A DNA stretch of 64,000 bases from CBDIDH01 sp965277595 (GCA_965277595.1 CBDIDH010000002.1:3782001-3846000); one strand, 5' to 3'. Numbered from the stretch's first letter, positions 1 through 7,470 are shown. Notes: a model not told the origin generated them from the sequence alone. Translations and numbers: made by a program.

Positions 1-403
1 AGGATTCGCCGAGGATGTCGCAGGTAATCACGCCGCCGTTCTCGGTAAGCGAATCGACACGAGCGACTGACAGATAGGCCGAGTCTGCGTCCATCGACCG
101 CCATCGCACTGATTCGTAAGAAGCGGCCACAGAGTTGGCGCCAGCGGGAATGGCGGTCGTGATCCATCGAATCTCTTCGCGGATCTCGTCGCGCTCGGCT
201 TCCATGATCTGTGCGCATTGCTCGGCTTCGATCATCTGGGAGTCATCGGGTTGATTGCTTCCCGAGGCGATCCGCCTGGCGATCCAGTCGCGGACCGCGC
301 CGGGCGCGTCCTTGTCGCGACCGAGAAGGGTGAAGGTCATCTCGCCGTCAAGGGCGCGCATCATGCAGCTATCGGGATTGGTTAACTCATCACGCTTTCT
401 CAT
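1..403 (-). CDS. Partial hypothetical protein, C-terminus off the window
   Basis: The start codon is at 403 and 134 codons are visible before the window edge, so the C-terminal part is missing. I do not recognise the family. The N-terminus runs MRKRDELTNPDSCMMRAL and is followed by a short TFTLLGRDKDAPGAVRDW segment; similar 'LLARD-DAPG' segments occur in small phage proteins of unknown function (from memory). A Glu/Arg-rich helix follows at about residues 55-75. The start overlaps the stop of the upstream gene by four bases (ATGA), which places it at the distal end of the leftward early operon. Confidence 0.7.
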   Translation of the reverse strand, partial: MRKRDELTNPDSCMMRALDGEMTFTLLGRDKDAPGAVRDWIARRIASGSNQPDDSQMIEAEQCAQIMEAERDEIREEIRWITTAIPAGANSVAASYESVRWRSMDADSAYLSVARVDSLTENGGVITCDILGES

Positions 404-585
404 TTGGTTTTCTCCCTCTCAAATTCCGCCCACTCATCCACCGCCGCCGCGAACTCCGGGAAGAACTCCCCGGTCATCCCCACGACCGCCCGCAGCCGCT
501 TCGCCTCGGTCGCGACACGGCGGAGGAGGGCGAGTTCGGTTGTCTGGAGTCCGCGGCGGACGAGGGGGTTGGGGGTCGTGGTCAT
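400..585 (-). CDS. Small hypothetical helical protein (61 aa)
   Basis: A 61-residue protein predicted to be almost wholly helical, with a basic first half (LRRVATEAKRLRAVVG) and an acidic end (DEWAEFEREKTK). No family is recognised. Both ends overlap neighbouring genes by four bases (ATGA), the pattern of translational coupling seen throughout this operon; that coupling is the main reason to accept so short a frame. No function can be inferred. Confidence 0.65.
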   Translation of the reverse strand: MTTTPNPLVRRGLQTTELALLRRVATEAKRLRAVVGMTGEFFPEFAAAVDEWAEFEREKTK

Positions 586-1037
586 CCAGAGATACCTCTT
601 GATCCTTTGGACTCCAGTCCCCCTTTGAGGGGGCCGGAGGATTTGGACTGCGGACGCACCGGAGACGCGGACGTCTTGGGCTTCTTTGGCTTCGCGTTCA
701 ACTTATGCGGAACAAGCTTGGTCGGCTCGTACCAAAGGCTCAAGAGATACGCGACCGCCGCGATCTTGTGCTCGTGCTTGGGCTCAAACGAGGCCAGGAT
801 GGTCGAGAGATGAGCCAGGGCGGCACGGTGGTCAATGCCCGGCTTCGGGTTGCGCGGCCAGCCCCTCAGCCCATTGCAGAACCACTGGGACGCGAGATCG
901 TTCCAGGGGGTCCAGCCTCGCTGAAACGCTTCAGGGATCGACTCCCATCGGGGCATCAGATCGAAGACGGTCCCAGGAGCGCCGAAGGCCACGACGACGG
1001 GGTCGCGCGTGGTCGGCTTGGTAAAATCGGTGCTCAT
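582..1037 (-). CDS. Hypothetical phage protein (151 aa)
   Basis: The start is placed at 1037 because a good ribosome site (AAGGAGAGCC) sits just upstream and the gene then overlaps its upstream neighbour by four bases; a longer in-frame extension to 1127 is arginine-rich and not protein-like. The protein has aromatic segments (WTPWNDLASQWFCNGL) around residues 40-55, a helical middle, and a low-complexity lysine/proline/serine tail that may be disordered. The family is not recognised. Confidence 0.65.
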   Translation of the reverse strand: MSTDFTKPTTRDPVVVAFGAPGTVFDLMPRWESIPEAFQRGWTPWNDLASQWFCNGLRGWPRNPKPGIDHRAALAHLSTILASFEPKHEHKIAAVAYLLSLWYEPTKLVPHKLNAKPKKPKTSASPVRPQSKSSGPLKGGLESKGSRGISG

Positions 1038-1444
1038 TTTGGCTCTCCTTCCAGTCCCGCCGCCTTGCGGACAGCGGCCTCGGGGGTATCGGCGTAGACA
1101 GTGCCTTCGTCGCCCTGGGCCCACCACGGATAGGGGTTGTCGGGAGTCGGCACGCGGTTGTCGATGTAGCCGGCGTATTTGATCGACCAGCGGAGGATGG
1201 CATCGCGTTCGGCGATCGCGCTGACCAGGGCAGTCCCCCGGACGATTTCGCTCTCGAACGATAAGTCAATCTGCTTCTGGAGTTTCGCCTGGAGCCGATT
1301 TCGTTCGTTGAGTAGCGTGCCAACCTCATTGTGTAGCCGCCGGATCTCCGCGACCATCGCGTCGATCGAGGATTTGGGGACGTCGTAGACGAGGGACTTG
1401 TTTTGCTGCTCAATGCGGTCGAGGTCGGTGGGGGTCAGGGGCAT
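1034..1444 (-). CDS. Coiled-coil hypothetical phage protein (136 aa)
   Basis: Residues 1-60 form a predicted coiled coil (LTPTDLDRIEQQNKSL and IRRLHNEVGTLLNERN). The second half is compact and aromatic, with WSIKYAGYIDNR and NPYPWWAQGDEGTVYADTPE followed by an Ala-rich helix. This layout, a coiled coil followed by an 'A/TPEAAVRKA' helix, recurs in small phage proteins of unknown role (from memory). It overlaps the downstream gene by four bases. No catalytic motif is visible. Confidence 0.7.
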   Translation of the reverse strand: MPLTPTDLDRIEQQNKSLVYDVPKSSIDAMVAEIRRLHNEVGTLLNERNRLQAKLQKQIDLSFESEIVRGTALVSAIAERDAILRWSIKYAGYIDNRVPTPDNPYPWWAQGDEGTVYADTPEAAVRKAAGLEGEPK

Positions 1445-1448
1445 GGGG

Positions 1449-1826
1449 TCAGGCTCCGTCAGGCTTCAGTTTTCTGGCTGGCCGCTCTTTGATCTTCCGT
1501 AACGCTCCCAGGGCCGAATGCAATTGGTCCGTACTCCAGTCGCTTTGCTTCCTCACCATCTCGTACACTTCGCTCCAGACTTCCGTTTTCTCGACGATGT
1601 CAAGGATTTCCGGGGTCGAGAGGCTGATTCGGCCTGGAATCGGATGAGAGTTATGAGCGTGGACACCATCCTTGACGCGGTAATGCTGCAACCGGACAAC
1701 AATGCCGTCCTGGCCTCCGGTGATGTATCCGACCTTCGCTCGCCTCCAGTACGGGAGTTCGTGCTCGCGCATCCGGGGCGAGAGCACGAACACTTCGTCG
1801 CCTTCCTTGAGGGCTTTAAAGTCCAT
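1449..1826 (-). CDS. Hypothetical protein with SH3-like beta N-terminus (125 aa)
   Basis: The start at 1826 follows AAGGAGAG at suitable spacing. The first 60 residues are beta-rich (DEVFVLSPRM, AKVGYITGGQDGIVVRL), as in small SH3-like barrels. Residues 75-125 are helical and basic (SALGALRKIKERPARKLK). No family is recognised and the SH3-like description is an inference from the strand pattern. It lies four bases from its downstream neighbour and is co-transcribed with the early operon. Confidence 0.65.
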   Translation of the reverse strand: MDFKALKEGDEVFVLSPRMREHELPYWRRAKVGYITGGQDGIVVRLQHYRVKDGVHAHNSHPIPGRISLSTPEILDIVEKTEVWSEVYEMVRKQSDWSTDQLHSALGALRKIKERPARKLKPDGA

Positions 1827-1830
1827 CGCC

Positions 1831-2082
1831 TCACTCTCCTTCCGCCGGTTCCAACGCCTTCTTCACCTTGTCCTGGACGCTCCGCGTGACTCCCTCGGCA
1901 CCCCAGAGGTTCACGAGGTAATCGAGCTTGTCGGCGACTGCCACGAGGGCCTCGTGTTTGCGGTCGCGGTCGGCGGCGAGGGATTCGATTTCGGCGATCA
2001 GTTCATTGATCGCTGGCCCGGCAAACGTGGGGCGGTCCACGTCATACCGACTTTTGATCTCGGCGAGTTTGGCGGGGGTCAT
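1831..2082 (-). CDS. Coiled-coil hypothetical phage protein (83 aa)
   Basis: The start is placed at 2082 (MTPAKLAEIKSRYDVD); the open frame upstream to 2253 is arginine/proline-rich shadow sequence over the DUF5131 gene. The protein is mostly a coiled coil (INELIAEIESLAADRDRKH, residues 25-45) with a helical C-terminus. Its opening TPAKLAEIKSR resembles small phage proteins that begin 'MTPERLAEIRAR' (from memory), and the gene at 1034-1444 starts in a related way (MPLTPTDLDRIEQQ). The function is unknown. Confidence 0.65.
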   Translation of the reverse strand: MTPAKLAEIKSRYDVDRPTFAGPAINELIAEIESLAADRDRKHEALVAVADKLDYLVNLWGAEGVTRSVQDKVKKALEPAEGE

Positions 2083-2086
2083 CGGG

Positions 2087-3235
2087 TCAGGCTCCGATCG
2101 GGGTGGGGAACTCATTCCACTCGCGGCCGTCAAGTTCGCGGCCGGCGATCTTCTTGCCGACGCGGTGCATGGCCACTGGACCCTCGAAAAACTCGGGGTC
2201 ATCGGCCTCGGGGTCCGGGGCGAGCATGGCGTCACAGAGTGTCCACCATTCACGCGTCGGCTTGGGATATTCGGCGCGTCCGTCGGGGTGAAGAATCACG
2301 ACGTTCTTGCTGTCCTGGGGGATATTTTCTGATTCCGTGATCATGTAGGACGACCAAGCTTCGCCCTCGGCCATCGGCTCGTAAGCCCCCCACTGCTTGA
2401 AGTGGTAAGGCACGCCCGCCACGACGCACTGGTCGCGCGTCGTCTTCGCCCACAGCGGATGCAGTGGTCGGGCGCCCGGCCCCGACTCGCCCCCCTGGAC
2501 CATCCACTTGAGCCAGCCGAGCCAGGGCGTGAAGTCCACCGGCCCAAGCGCCGGTTCATAGCTCACCCACGGCACGACGGTCGGGATCTTCGCCAGCCAC
2601 GGCAAGCGTTCGTCGGCGGTCGCCTGGTTCTCGACAGAGACGCCAGCGTGGACATTGGGTAGAGGCCATCGCTTGACCGTGCCGTTGAGGGGATTGCCGT
2701 CATCGGGTAAATCACGCCAGCGACTCCAGCCGTTGATGTAATTCGCCACGGCGCAGACCGCGTCGTCTTCCCAGTAAAGCGAGGCGAGCCCCCTGGATAC
2801 GGCGTCCGCCGGATCGTCGGAGATCGAGGCAAACCACGCCGCCGCGCGTTCGGGTCGCTTGGTGAGGATCTGGTACGTGTGCTTCGGTGTCATCGCCATC
2901 ACGGCGAAAACAGCCGCGATAAACTCATCGGACACATCTTCATGAAATAAATCTGACATACTGTTGACGAACACGCGGCACGGCTTCCGCCACGACAGCG
3001 GCTCATCCAGTTTCTCGGGGACTTCCCGCAGGACGCCCGTCCAGATCGGGCCGGACGCGCCCATTTTGACGAGCCCTTCGTAGGGCTGGCCGGGACCGGA
3101 GAAGCGGTAGGCGAGGCGCATGGCGTAGCATCGTGAACACCCGGCACTGACCAGCGAGCATCCGCGAACGGGATTCCAGACTTTGCCGGGAGTGCCGTCG
3201 TCGCTCTTGGTCCATTCGATCGAGGTGTCAGCCAT
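2087..3235 (-). CDS. DUF5131 / phage Gp37-Gp68 family protein (382 aa)
   Basis: This protein belongs to the phage Gp37/Gp68 (DUF5131) family. The signature is visible: IEWTKSDDG, then VWNPVRGCSLVSAGCSRCYA with Cys26, Cys33 and Cys36 (CX6CX2C), then VFVNSMSDLFH near 90 and FKQWGAY near 290. The three cysteines resemble a radical-SAM or iron-sulfur motif, but the reaction of the family is not established to my knowledge. Members in bacteria are often encoded beside a 'three-Cys-motif partner' protein (TcmP); I see no TcmP here. The start at 3235 follows AAAGGAA; a longer frame reaching 3721 is not protein-like. Its neighbours are methyltransferase and nuclease genes of the early operon. Confidence 0.85.
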   Translation of the reverse strand: MADTSIEWTKSDDGTPGKVWNPVRGCSLVSAGCSRCYAMRLAYRFSGPGQPYEGLVKMGASGPIWTGVLREVPEKLDEPLSWRKPCRVFVNSMSDLFHEDVSDEFIAAVFAVMAMTPKHTYQILTKRPERAAAWFASISDDPADAVSRGLASLYWEDDAVCAVANYINGWSRWRDLPDDGNPLNGTVKRWPLPNVHAGVSVENQATADERLPWLAKIPTVVPWVSYEPALGPVDFTPWLGWLKWMVQGGESGPGARPLHPLWAKTTRDQCVVAGVPYHFKQWGAYEPMAEGEAWSSYMITESENIPQDSKNVVILHPDGRAEYPKPTREWWTLCDAMLAPDPEADDPEFFEGPVAMHRVGKKIAGRELDGREWNEFPTPIGA

Positions 3236-3260
3236 CACGCATTCCTTTCTTCGTCTGTTT

Positions 3261-3827
3261 TCAGGGGGATGAAACCATTGCGACTGGCGCTCTTCGAGCC
3301 CGCGCCAACCGTCGCCGATACTCACCATTCCAGAGTTGATCTCGCGCCGTGCTCGCATTGGCCAGCCTGAGAAACTCCGCTTCGTCGGCGAGCAGGAGCA
3401 GCATGTGGGCGAGCGAGAGGTCGGCCGGCGGCATCCGTGAGCCAGACGCATCGGGGTCGTCGTGCAGGCAGAACCGGCGGAAGACGAACCACGAGCGGCC
3501 GTGACGGGTGACCTGCTCCACGGTCCCCATTCGAGGATAGAGCCGATACGATTTGCCGGAAGGCGTCTCGACAAGGAACGCTTTGTTGCTCCGAAGCTGA
3601 GCGGTCTGAGTGGTCGAGAGAAACGAACGCAGGAGGCGCATGGCCGTCCGCTGCGGCTTGCGGTCGCGGTTCCGATGACGCTGCACGCGATAGACGTAGG
3701 CTCGCAAGAGCACGATGTCATCCTGCTCCTCGCGCGTGATCGCCGTCCCGTCCTCCCAGGTTAACAGGAGGTCGGGATTCCATTCGGCCGTCGCGTATCG
3801 CGTGTATTCCTCGGGCGTTCCAGGCAT
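3261..3827 (-). CDS. Hypothetical phage protein (188 aa)
   Basis: A basic, mainly helical protein. A GGAGG ribosome site precedes the start at 3827. Residues 5-45 are acidic/aromatic (EWNPDLLLTWEDG). A central Arg/Gln-rich helix (RVQRHRNRDRKPQRTAMRLL) could bind nucleic acid. A beta segment follows (YRLYPRMGTVEQVTRHG, WFVFRRFCLHDD), and then an Ala/Leu-rich helix. The family is not recognised and any nucleic-acid role is a guess from charge. Confidence 0.65.
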   Translation of the reverse strand: MPGTPEEYTRYATAEWNPDLLLTWEDGTAITREEQDDIVLLRAYVYRVQRHRNRDRKPQRTAMRLLRSFLSTTQTAQLRSNKAFLVETPSGKSYRLYPRMGTVEQVTRHGRSWFVFRRFCLHDDPDASGSRMPPADLSLAHMLLLLADEAEFLRLANASTARDQLWNGEYRRRLARARRAPVAMVSSP

Positions 3828-3830
3828 CGC

Positions 3831-4190
3831 TCAGCCTCCACGCAGGGGTCGGATGGCCACGACGTTTTGAGCGGGGACGACAGGGTTCCTGGGTGGACGG
3901 CCGCGCCGCTTTGGTGCCGGGGTTGCGTCGGCGGATTCCAACGCGGTTGGTGGCTCGGGCGGCACAGGATCGGGCGCCACCTCGTCCGCGTCCAGGCGGC
4001 GCACGAGCAACGTCCCGGCTCCGACCGAGACCTCGTCGGCGGGCGAACCGTTGGCGAGAAAGAACAGGTGGCCAAGCGCCTTGAGATCGGCGACGGTCTT
4101 GCGGATCTCGGCGCACTGAGCGGGGTCGGCCGGGTCCCAACTCAGCTTCGTGTCGCCGTGGCCGTTGAGGATGGAAAGGGTGCAGTTCAC
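3831..4190 (-). CDS. Hypothetical protein with AT-hook-like tail (119 aa)
   Basis: GTG start with GGAGG nine bases upstream. Residues 1-65 form a small folded region (MNCTLSILNGHGDTKLSWD, GHLFFLANG, TLLVRRL). The next 30 residues are a Pro/Ala/Glu linker, then KRRGRPPRN at about 93-101. KRRGRPP matches the AT-hook core (basic-GRP), so the tail may bind the minor groove of AT-rich DNA. That is inference from a short motif; the N-terminal part is not recognised. Confidence 0.65.
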   Translation of the reverse strand: MNCTLSILNGHGDTKLSWDPADPAQCAEIRKTVADLKALGHLFFLANGSPADEVSVGAGTLLVRRLDADEVAPDPVPPEPPTALESADATPAPKRRGRPPRNPVVPAQNVVAIRPLRGG

Positions 4191-4256
4191 GAAAGGGAAC
4201 CTCCGTGCGGGAGAATCCAGGGCGAGCCTTCACCCGCCCCGGAGCGGATCTCTTGA

Positions 4257-4358
4257 CTACTTCGCCTTCTTTCCGCTCGCCTTCGCGGGCTCGGGCGGCT
4301 TGCCCTTGGGGGCGGCTTTCGGAGCTTCGGGCTTGGGGGCTTCGGGCTTCTTGGCCAT
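4257..4358 (-). CDS. Lys/Pro/Ala-rich micro-protein (33 aa)
   Basis: A 33-residue peptide (starts MAKKPEAPKPEAPKAAPKG) made almost entirely of Lys, Pro, Ala and Gly. AAGGACC lies about six bases before the start at 4358. The composition is like histone-H1/AlgP-type tails and would be disordered and strongly basic. A longer frame to 4448 exists but its extra residues are less consistent. It sits alone between two larger genes of the operon. Its reality rests on the ribosome site and the lack of any other coding frame. Confidence 0.45.
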   Translation of the reverse strand: MAKKPEAPKPEAPKAAPKGKPPEPAKASGKKAK

Positions 4359-4425
4359 TGCGATGGTCCTTGCGAGGAACAGGGAGATCCGACGGAACGG
4401 TCCGCCGGGTGGTTTGGGGGAGGCG

Positions 4426-5607
4426 TCAGGCTTCGCCAAAGAGGTCAAGTTGCCCAGGCAAGGGCGCGACCGTCTTGACGCCGTCGAGTTTCGAGACGGG
4501 GCGGAGGCCGTCGGCGATGCGGCGGCGGGACATTTGGAGATAGTCGAGACTCAAGTCGGTCCCGAGGTAGCGGCGACCGAGGCGGTTAGCGACAAGTCCA
4601 GTTGTGCCAGCACCTGAAAACGGATCAAAGACCGTGCAAGCAACCGGATCGGCGGCGGGACACGAGCAGGTTGGTTGCCAGCCGAGCGTCTTGACCGAAG
4701 TCCCGGCGACGGAATTGGAGCAACTGTTGCCCGTGCCAGCTTCGCCCGTTCGCTTGACGAAGTCGTTGGGGTGTTCGCGGGTGATGGTGGATCGTTCGGT
4801 GATTCGAATCCAGGGTGAGCCGCAAGAGGGACAGCAGCCATACGCGGAGGTGCCAGCTTTGATGCACCGCTCGGCAAGTCCTTCCGGCATCGTGGCGAAG
4901 TGGGCGAGATCGCAAGGTGTATTGGAGAGCGTCCAGACGGAGCGGGCGTTACGGCCATCTGATTCATTAAGCGGCGTTGATTTCCATCCTTGAGAACCTA
5001 GCCGGCCACGACTGCCTGGCGACCTGTCTAGCCGGCCACACCCTACTTCCCGAATCGCCTCCGCGTCGTAAAAGTACCGCTCCCGTTTCGCCAGCAAGAA
5101 AACTATTTCGTGCGACTTGGTCGTCCGGTCGTTCACACTCTCGGGCATGGGTGCGCGCTTGTGCCAGATGATCTCATCACGGGCGTACCATCCATCAGCC
5201 TGAAGGGCGATAGCGACGCGATGGGGGATAAACATGCGGTCCTTGGGCTTGAGTCCGGTATTTCGTTTCGCTTTTTGCCCGACGTACCCTCCCAAGCCAC
5301 TGGTGTAATTCTTGGTCGTGGGGCCGCTACCCGAGCCGCCCCATTTCGTGTCATTCGCATAACTGTCACCGATGTTAAGAAAAACCACCCCGTCGTCCCG
5401 CAACACCCGCCAGACTTCGCGGAACACTGTCACCATTGCCGCGACAAAAGCGTCCGGCGTGGATTCCAGGCCAATCTGGCTGGCAGAACCATAATCCCTC
5501 AAATTGTAGTAAGGGGGCGAGGTCACGACACAGTGAACCGAACCCGAGGCGATCGGCAACCGCCTGGCATCGCCACGAATCAGCAGGTGTGCGGGGTAAT
5601 CGCTCAC
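4426..5607 (-). CDS. DNA amino-methyltransferase, TSPPY class (N4-cytosine/N6-adenine)
   Basis: A SAM-dependent DNA methyltransferase with the beta-class motif order. The catalytic TSPPY is at residues 29-33, WRVLRDDGVVFLNIGDSY follows near 75-95, and the SAM-binding FDPFSGAGTT is near 327-336. Such enzymes methylate the exocyclic amino group of adenine or cytosine; the target cannot be read from sequence. Between the motifs is a Cys-rich insert (YGCCPSCGS, CSCP) that could bind zinc. The GTG start at 5607 is preferred because GGAGG precedes it and it overlaps the upstream stop (GTGA). Phage methylases of this type usually protect the genome from host restriction. Confidence 0.9.
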   Translation of the reverse strand: MSDYPAHLLIRGDARRLPIASGSVHCVVTSPPYYNLRDYGSASQIGLESTPDAFVAAMVTVFREVWRVLRDDGVVFLNIGDSYANDTKWGGSGSGPTTKNYTSGLGGYVGQKAKRNTGLKPKDRMFIPHRVAIALQADGWYARDEIIWHKRAPMPESVNDRTTKSHEIVFLLAKRERYFYDAEAIREVGCGRLDRSPGSRGRLGSQGWKSTPLNESDGRNARSVWTLSNTPCDLAHFATMPEGLAERCIKAGTSAYGCCPSCGSPWIRITERSTITREHPNDFVKRTGEAGTGNSCSNSVAGTSVKTLGWQPTCSCPAADPVACTVFDPFSGAGTTGLVANRLGRRYLGTDLSLDYLQMSRRRIADGLRPVSKLDGVKTVAPLPGQLDLFGEA

Positions 5608-6068
5608 TTCACGTCCTCCGGTTCGTCCGTCATCCACGGAAAGCCATGTTCATCGAACTCCACACGGATCGTCGGCCACTCAAGCACGCGCCGCATGAAC
5701 CCCACGAGGGCGTCGCCGCTGTCGAGCCAAAAAGCCAGGCCGCCTTCGGCGTTGATTCGCTTCAGGTGGGCAAGCTGGCGGGCGAAGTGCTCGGCCTTCT
5801 TGCCGGTGAGTTTGCGGGGGTCGAAACCTTGATGTTTGACCTCCAGGCTAAGGCGGCGTCCGCGATGAAACCCCTCCGGTAATGTCGCAGTCCAATCGGC
5901 TTCGCCCTTTTCACCACAGGCGACGTGTCGACCTTTGGAGTTCGTTGCGACCATGACGTTACGGCGCTCCAGGTGGACCCCGAACAGCTTCGCGGCGTCG
6001 TGGACCTGCTGCGTGACCTGATTCTCGGTCGCGCCCTTGACGAGTTTCTTGGTGGCACGGGAGGGCAT
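5604..6068 (-). CDS. VRR-NUC-like PD-(D/E)XK nuclease (154 aa)
   Basis: Residues 55-80 carry GEADWTATLP (Asp58) followed by LSLEVKHQG (Glu76-Val-Lys78). This D...ExK arrangement, with the preceding Gly-X-X-Asp-Trp, is typical of the VRR-NUC branch of the PD-(D/E)XK nucleases. An upstream helix contains TENQVTQQVHDAAKLFG, matching the conserved E-x3-Q helix of that family. Phage VRR-NUC proteins are small DNA nucleases, probably acting on branched DNA during replication or recombination (family knowledge). It overlaps both flanking methyltransferase genes by a few bases. AAAGGAG precedes the start. Confidence 0.75.
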   Translation of the reverse strand: MPSRATKKLVKGATENQVTQQVHDAAKLFGVHLERRNVMVATNSKGRHVACGEKGEADWTATLPEGFHRGRRLSLEVKHQGFDPRKLTGKKAEHFARQLAHLKRINAEGGLAFWLDSGDALVGFMRRVLEWPTIRVEFDEHGFPWMTDEPEDVK

Positions 6069-7375
6069 CACGAGGCTCCTTTCGGACTGGACTCCATGTA
6101 CGCCCGGATCACCGCTTCCGCCGCCGGGGCCACGATGGCGTTGCCGTAGCCGCGCAATCTCATGACTCGCGCTTCTCCCGTCGCGTTGGCATCAAACGCC
6201 AGGCGTGAATGGCTGCCTCGTCCCAGGCTTCGGGGAGCGCCATCAACCAACGGCTCAATGCTGGATTGAGTTGCCCTGGCTTTTCCGTCGCGGCAGGGGA
6301 GCCATTCGGCATCGGCCCAGAAGCCGTTAACGGCCCCTCGTGGACGACCTGGTTGGCAAGTTGCTCGCCCTTCCTGCTGTCGCTCCGGTCCTTGAAGCCT
6401 CGCCGGTTCGCCCCCTTGGAATCGCGGGCCGTTGGAGTCGCCCACGAGGCCAGTACCGCATCGGCTGGCAAGGCTCCGCCCGACTGGTTCGGGCCGCCCT
6501 TCGATCCGTCCGTGGCTCGGGGCGTGTTCCAGGAAGCCAGTTCCATTGCATTTTCGGCATTCCCCGGTTCCCTCGCAGGCATCGCAAGGGTATCCGGTTC
6601 TCGGATCGGGCTCTCCAACGCCGACGCATTCGGGGCAATAACCGGTTCCGCCGCAATCGGGACAATTAACTGAACCGTGTCCTCCAATGATGATGACCCG
6701 CCTTTCTGTTTGGCTCGTGTTATCGCTTCCTCGGATCGGATGCGACCGATTTCGCTGGCTCTCGGCGTCGGCCACGCGGCAAGTAGGACGAAGTCGTTCA
6801 GGTCGTTCGACCTCTCCGGGTTTGTCGCACGCTTCGCCTGACCCCCGCCCGTTCCGTCGCTTGCCTGTGGACTCGGCCACGAAGAATATCCGGTGTCTGG
6901 CGTGCGGCGCGCCGACGCCCGCAGCAGGCAAAACGACCGGCCCGAAGGCGTATCCCGCCGCTTCCATGTCAGTCCAAACAAGGTCGAGCCAAGTGATGCC
7001 GTTGTCGCTTTCAACTTGCTCACTGAAAACGACCCCAGGTCGGCACTGGCTGATGAGATGGAACCATGCCGGCCACAGGTGCCGCTCGTCAGCAAACCCT
7101 TTTCCTTGGCCTGCCGCGCTGAAAGATTGACAGGGGCAACTTCCGGTCCAGACGGGTCGGTCATCGGGCCATCCGGCGTTTCTGAGGGCGTAGCTCCAGA
7201 CGCCAACACCTCCGAAGAAATGACATTGTCGGTATCCAGCAAGCTCCGTTGGTACAACATCCTGAATGTCCCTTTCATCCACGAAACCAGGGGCGATCAG
7301 ATCGCGGCGGATCAGCTCCCGGAGCCAGGCGGCGGCTTCGGGATCGTGCTCGTTGTAGTAGGCGGTTCCGGTCAC
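6068..7375 (-). CDS. C5-cytosine DNA methyltransferase with DnaJ-like zinc insert (435 aa)
   Basis: A C5-cytosine methyltransferase. The motif order is clear: CHFFGGVGVWSYALRNAGW (motif I, ~51-69), GSCPCQSFSAAGQ with catalytic Cys82 (motif IV), FSEQV in place of ENV (motif VI, ~117-121), PHARHRIFFVAE (motif VIII, ~157-168) and GYGNAIVAPAAE (motif X, ~409-420). In the variable region between VIII and X lie four VADAE-like repeats and, at ~238-280, four CxxC units (CPDCGGTG, CPEC, CDACEGTG, CRKCNGTG) laid out like the zinc domain of DnaJ. The GTG start overlaps the stop of the 32-aa frame upstream. A second long frame (6160-7278) overlaps most of the gene. Likely role: self-modification against restriction. 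Confidence 0.9.
   Translation of the reverse strand: MTGTAYYNEHDPEAAAWLRELIRRDLIAPGFVDERDIQDVVPTELAGYRQCHFFGGVGVWSYALRNAGWPDDRPVWTGSCPCQSFSAAGQGKGFADERHLWPAWFHLISQCRPGVVFSEQVESDNGITWLDLVWTDMEAAGYAFGPVVLPAAGVGAPHARHRIFFVAESTGKRRNGRGSGEACDKPGEVERPERLRPTCRVADAESQRNRSHPIRGSDNTSQTERRVIIIGGHGSVNCPDCGGTGYCPECVGVGEPDPRTGYPCDACEGTGECRKCNGTGFLEHAPSHGRIEGRPEPVGRSLASRCGTGLVGDSNGPRFQGGEPARLQGPERQQEGRATCQPGRPRGAVNGFWADAEWLPCRDGKARATQSSIEPLVDGAPRSLGRGSHSRLAFDANATGEARVMRLRGYGNAIVAPAAEAVIRAYMESSPKGAS
6160..7278 (-). CDS. Overlapping WPTP-repeat frame inside the methyltransferase gene (372 codons)
   Basis: An uninterrupted 372-codon frame on the same strand as the C5 methyltransferase but shifted by one base. 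Its translation looks like a phage protein type I recall from databases: SARQAKEKGLLTSGTCG, GSTLFGLTWKRRDTPSGRS, then repeated W-x-(T/S)-P units (WPSPQASD, WPTPRASE, WNTPRATD, WATPTARD) and a terminal LNPALSRWLMALPEAWDE. The WPTP repeats are the same DNA as the VADAE repeats of the methyltransferase. An AAAGGGA site lies before the second Met (MLYQRSLL). It may be a real overlapping gene, or a conserved shadow of a conserved enzyme; both are open. Confidence 0.45.
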   Translation of the reverse strand: MKGTFRMLYQRSLLDTDNVISSEVLASGATPSETPDGPMTDPSGPEVAPVNLSARQAKEKGLLTSGTCGRHGSISSASADLGSFSVSKLKATTASLGSTLFGLTWKRRDTPSGRSFCLLRASARRTPDTGYSSWPSPQASDGTGGGQAKRATNPERSNDLNDFVLLAAWPTPRASEIGRIRSEEAITRAKQKGGSSSLEDTVQLIVPIAAEPVIAPNASALESPIREPDTLAMPAREPGNAENAMELASWNTPRATDGSKGGPNQSGGALPADAVLASWATPTARDSKGANRRGFKDRSDSRKGEQLANQVVHEGPLTASGPMPNGSPAATEKPGQLNPALSRWLMALPEAWDEAAIHAWRLMPTRREKRES

Positions 7376-7470
7376 GGACTGGACTCCATCCCCTTCCTCT
7401 CCGCCACCGCTCTCGCCGCCACGGCGTCGGTTCCGTTCATCACGACGCGGTGGGTCACATGGTTCGGCAT
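7372..7470 (-). CDS. 32-aa leader protein coupled to the methyltransferase
   Basis: A short frame starting MPNHVTHRVVMNGTDAV, with AAGGAAG six bases before the ATG at 7470. Its stop codon overlaps the GTG start of the methyltransferase (CCGTGACC), so translation of the two is probably coupled. No motif is visible. It is accepted because of the ribosome site, the coupling and its place at the head of the methylase block; it could equally be a translational leader without function of its own. Confidence 0.5.
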   Translation of the reverse strand: MPNHVTHRVVMNGTDAVAARAVAERKGMESSP

